Of a stretch of 64,000 nucleotides of DNA, positions 62,112 through 64,000 are shown piece by piece. A model generated the notes under the pieces. That model was not told where the DNA came from and ran no database searches. It was given only the letters and a program-made list of their open reading frames with translations. The position numbers and the translations under genes are program-made. Origin of the DNA: CAYJAY01 sp964370715 (GTDB lineage Bacteria; Bacillota; Clostridia; Oscillospirales; Ruminococcaceae); NCBI GenBank assembly GCA_964370715.1, contig CAYJKJ010000016.1, positions 1 to 64,000 of the forward strand. Reading direction: 5' to 3'. Each line of letters starts with the position of its first letter. Position 1 is the first letter of the stretch.

Positions 62112-64000
62112 ATGGATTATAATTATAAAGATATTGAAAAAAGATGGCAAAAAGTTTGGGATGACGAGAAAACGTTTGAAACTAAAACCGACTATAGCTT
62201 GCCGAAATACTACACATTGGTTGAGTTTCCGTATCCTTCGGGGGCGGGGCTTCATGTTGGACACCCAAGGTCATACACCGCAATAGATATCGTTTCGAGG
62301 AAAAAAAGGCTAGAGGGATATAACGTTTTGTTCCCGATGGGCTGGGATGCCTTTGGTCTTCCAACCGAAAACTATGCTATGGCGAACCATATCCACCCCG
62401 AGATAGTAACCAAGAAAAATATTGCAAGATTTAAAACACAACTTAAATCGTTGGGGCTTTCGTTTGATTGGTCGAAAGAGGTTGACACAACCGACCCCGG
62501 ATATTATAAATGGACTCAATGGATCTTCTTGCAACTTTTCAAAAAAGGCTTGGCATACAAGAAAGAGATGGCGGTTAACTTCTGCACATCTTGCAAAGTT
62601 GTTCTTGCAAACGAAGAGGTTGTAAACGGCGTTTGTGAGCGTTGCCACGGCGAGGTTGTTAGAAAAGTTAAGAGCCAATGGATGCTTGCTATAACTAAAT
62701 ATGCCGAAAGGCTTATTGCGGATCTTGACACCGTTGATTATGTTGAAAGGGTTAAGATTCAACAGATAAACTGGATAGGGAAATCGGTTGGGGCAAACGT
62801 TAGTTTTGAAACAACAACAGGGGACAACCTTTCTGTCTTCACAACGAGACCCGACACGCTTTATGGCGCTACATACATGGTTATGGCGCCGGAACATGAT
62901 TATATCGACAGTTGGAAAGATAAGATTACAAACCTTGATGAAATAAACGATTATAAAGCACAAGCGCTAAAAAAATCTGATTTTGAAAGAACTGAACTTG
63001 TCAAAGATAAAACCGGCGTTGAGATAAAAGGGGTTAAAGCGATTAATCCCGTTAATAACCAAGAGATACCGATTTTTATATCAGACTATGTTTTGGCTAC
63101 ATATGGAACGGGCGCAATTATGGCGGTTCCGGGACACGATACGAGGGACTATGAATTTGCAAAAGCTTATTCGCTTCCGATTGTCGAGGTTGTTTCGGGC
63201 GGAGACATTTCAGAGCAAGCCTATATCGATTGCGACAAAGGAATTATGGTTAATTCCGATATATTAAATGGGCTTTCGGTTGATCAAGCAAAAGAAAAAA
63301 TAATTACATGGCTTTCGGACAACAAAAAAGGCGAAGCACAAGTTAACTATAAACTGCGTGATTGGGTGTTCTCTCGTCAACGTTATTGGGGAGAACCTAT
63401 TCCAATTGTATACTGTGAAAAATGCGGTTACCAAGCAATTCCGGAAAGCGAACTTCCGCTTCTTCTTCCGGAACTTGAAGATTTTGAACCAACCGACAAC
63501 GGAGAATCGCCTTTGTCTAAACTCCCCGATTGGGTCAACACCACCTGCCCATGTTGCAAAGGGAAAGCGACAAGAGAAACCGATACTATGCCCCAATGGG
63601 CCGGTTCGTCGTGGTATTTCCTAAGATACTGCGACCCGCATAATCCCGATGCGATAGCAAGCAAACAAGCGCTTGATTATTGGACCTCGATTGATTGGTA
63701 TAACGGAGGGATGGAGCATACAACGCTACATCTGCTTTATTCTAGATTTTGGCATAAATTCCTTTTCGATATCGGAGTTGTTCCAACGGCTGAGCCATAT
63801 GCAAAACGCACAAGCCATGGAATGATTTTAGGCGAGACAGGGGAGAAGATGTCTAAATCTCGCGGAAACGTTGTTAACCCCGATGAGATAGTTGAGCAAT
63901 ATGGCGCAGACACCATGCGTTTATACGAGATGTTTATAGGCGACTTTGAAAAAGCGGCTCCTTGGTCGAGCAGCAGCATCAAAGGGTGTAAGCGTTTCCT
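62112..64000 (+). CDS. leuS: Leucyl-tRNA synthetase, partial at window end
   Basis: Charges tRNA-Leu. The reading frame is open from ATG 62112 to the window edge, about 629 residues seen of about 800 expected. Class I HIGH motif LHVGHP is near residue 46; the KMSKS motif (EKMSKSRGN) is near 580. The CP1 editing insertion (about 220-400, with TRPDTLYGATYMV) and zinc-binding cysteines CEKCGYQ near 435 are visible. The C-terminal part lies outside the window. The Shine-Dalgarno is GGGGAA, 6-8 nt upstream. Confidence 0.97.
   Translation, partial: MDYNYKDIEKRWQKVWDDEKTFETKTDYSLPKYYTLVEFPYPSGAGLHVGHPRSYTAIDIVSRKKRLEGYNVLFPMGWDAFGLPTENYAMANHIHPEIVTKKNIARFKTQLKSLGLSFDWSKEVDTTDPGYYKWTQWIFLQLFKKGLAYKKEMAVNFCTSCKVVLANEEVVNGVCERCHGEVVRKVKSQWMLAITKYAERLIADLDTVDYVERVKIQQINWIGKSVGANVSFETTTGDNLSVFTTRPDTLYGATYMVMAPEHDYIDSWKDKITNLDEINDYKAQALKKSDFERTELVKDKTGVEIKGVKAINPVNNQEIPIFISDYVLATYGTGAIMAVPGHDTRDYEFAKAYSLPIVEVVSGGDISEQAYIDCDKGIMVNSDILNGLSVDQAKEKIITWLSDNKKGEAQVNYKLRDWVFSRQRYWGEPIPIVYCEKCGYQAIPESELPLLLPELEDFEPTDNGESPLSKLPDWVNTTCPCCKGKATRETDTMPQWAGSSWYFLRYCDPHNPDAIASKQALDYWTSIDWYNGGMEHTTLHLLYSRFWHKFLFDIGVVPTAEPYAKRTSHGMILGETGEKMSKSRGNVVNPDEIVEQYGADTMRLYEMFIGDFEKAAPWSSSSIKGCKRF

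Overview
The window is a low-GC chromosomal segment of a Gram-positive (monoderm) bacterium, most likely a member of Clostridia. Support: sigma-A type promoters (TTGACA-17-TATAAT), purine-rich Shine-Dalgarno sites, a thrS T-box leader, lipoproteins with classic lipoboxes, a LytR-CpsA-Psr protein, DacF, RNase Y, FakA, and gene orders common in Clostridia (rny-ymdB; Asp23-fakA-recG; infC-rpmI-rplT; topA-trmFO; rnc-smc-ftsY; yhbY-nadD-yqeK-LCP-rsfS-leuS). TGA is an ordinary stop. The exact lineage cannot be fixed by reading alone.

Layout. 0-7.5 kb: partial tRNA-Pro, then glnN-glmS-ileS (glutamine made by GlnN is the amide donor of GlmS). 7.5-11.2 kb, minus strand: an Ig-like lipoprotein, tRNA-Lys and T-box-controlled thrS. 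11.2-19.6 kb: rny, ymdB, then Asp23-fakA-recG-dacF. 19.6-28.3 kb: GntR regulator, phosphohexomutase, glgP and a GH13 glucosidase (cytoplasmic alpha-glucan breakdown to glucose-6-phosphate), a LysR regulator and a tiny membrane protein. 28.4-33.7 kb, minus strand: ZapA-domain coiled-coil protein, dut, maf, minD, mgsA and a lipoprotein cyclophilin. This looks like a remnant of the Clostridial maf-mreBCD-minCDE-rodA-mgsA cluster. Its MinD lacks the membrane-targeting tail and its MgsA lacks conserved active-site residues. 33.8-37.6 kb: fba, a YjfB-like protein, a solitary galactose-binding lipoprotein and an XRE regulator.

37.9-41.1 kb is an AT-rich accessory patch of unrelated small unknown genes. 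It includes a frameshifted gene, a start-less remnant with weak similarity to GIY-YIG-type tails, a HEAT-repeat protein and a 287-residue unknown, and it lies on the 3' side of tRNA-Ala. No integrase, transposase or CRISPR array is visible. 41.3-45.3 kb: XRE regulator, lipoprotein, an iron alcohol dehydrogenase divergent from its probable MerR regulator (dyad in a 19-bp promoter spacer), and a YwaF-type membrane protein.

45.3-64 kb is dense housekeeping sequence on the plus strand: infC (probable AUA start) with rpmI and rplT; an rRNA/tRNA methyltransferase, dprA, topA, trmFO, plsX, rnc, smc and ftsY; then rdgB, yhbY, nadD, yqeK, LCP, rsfS and a leuS that runs off the end.

Most of the window is ordinary. 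The places deserving attention are the altered minD/mgsA/ZapA operon, the decayed accessory patch, the MerR-adh regulatory switch, the unusual infC start and several leader regions.
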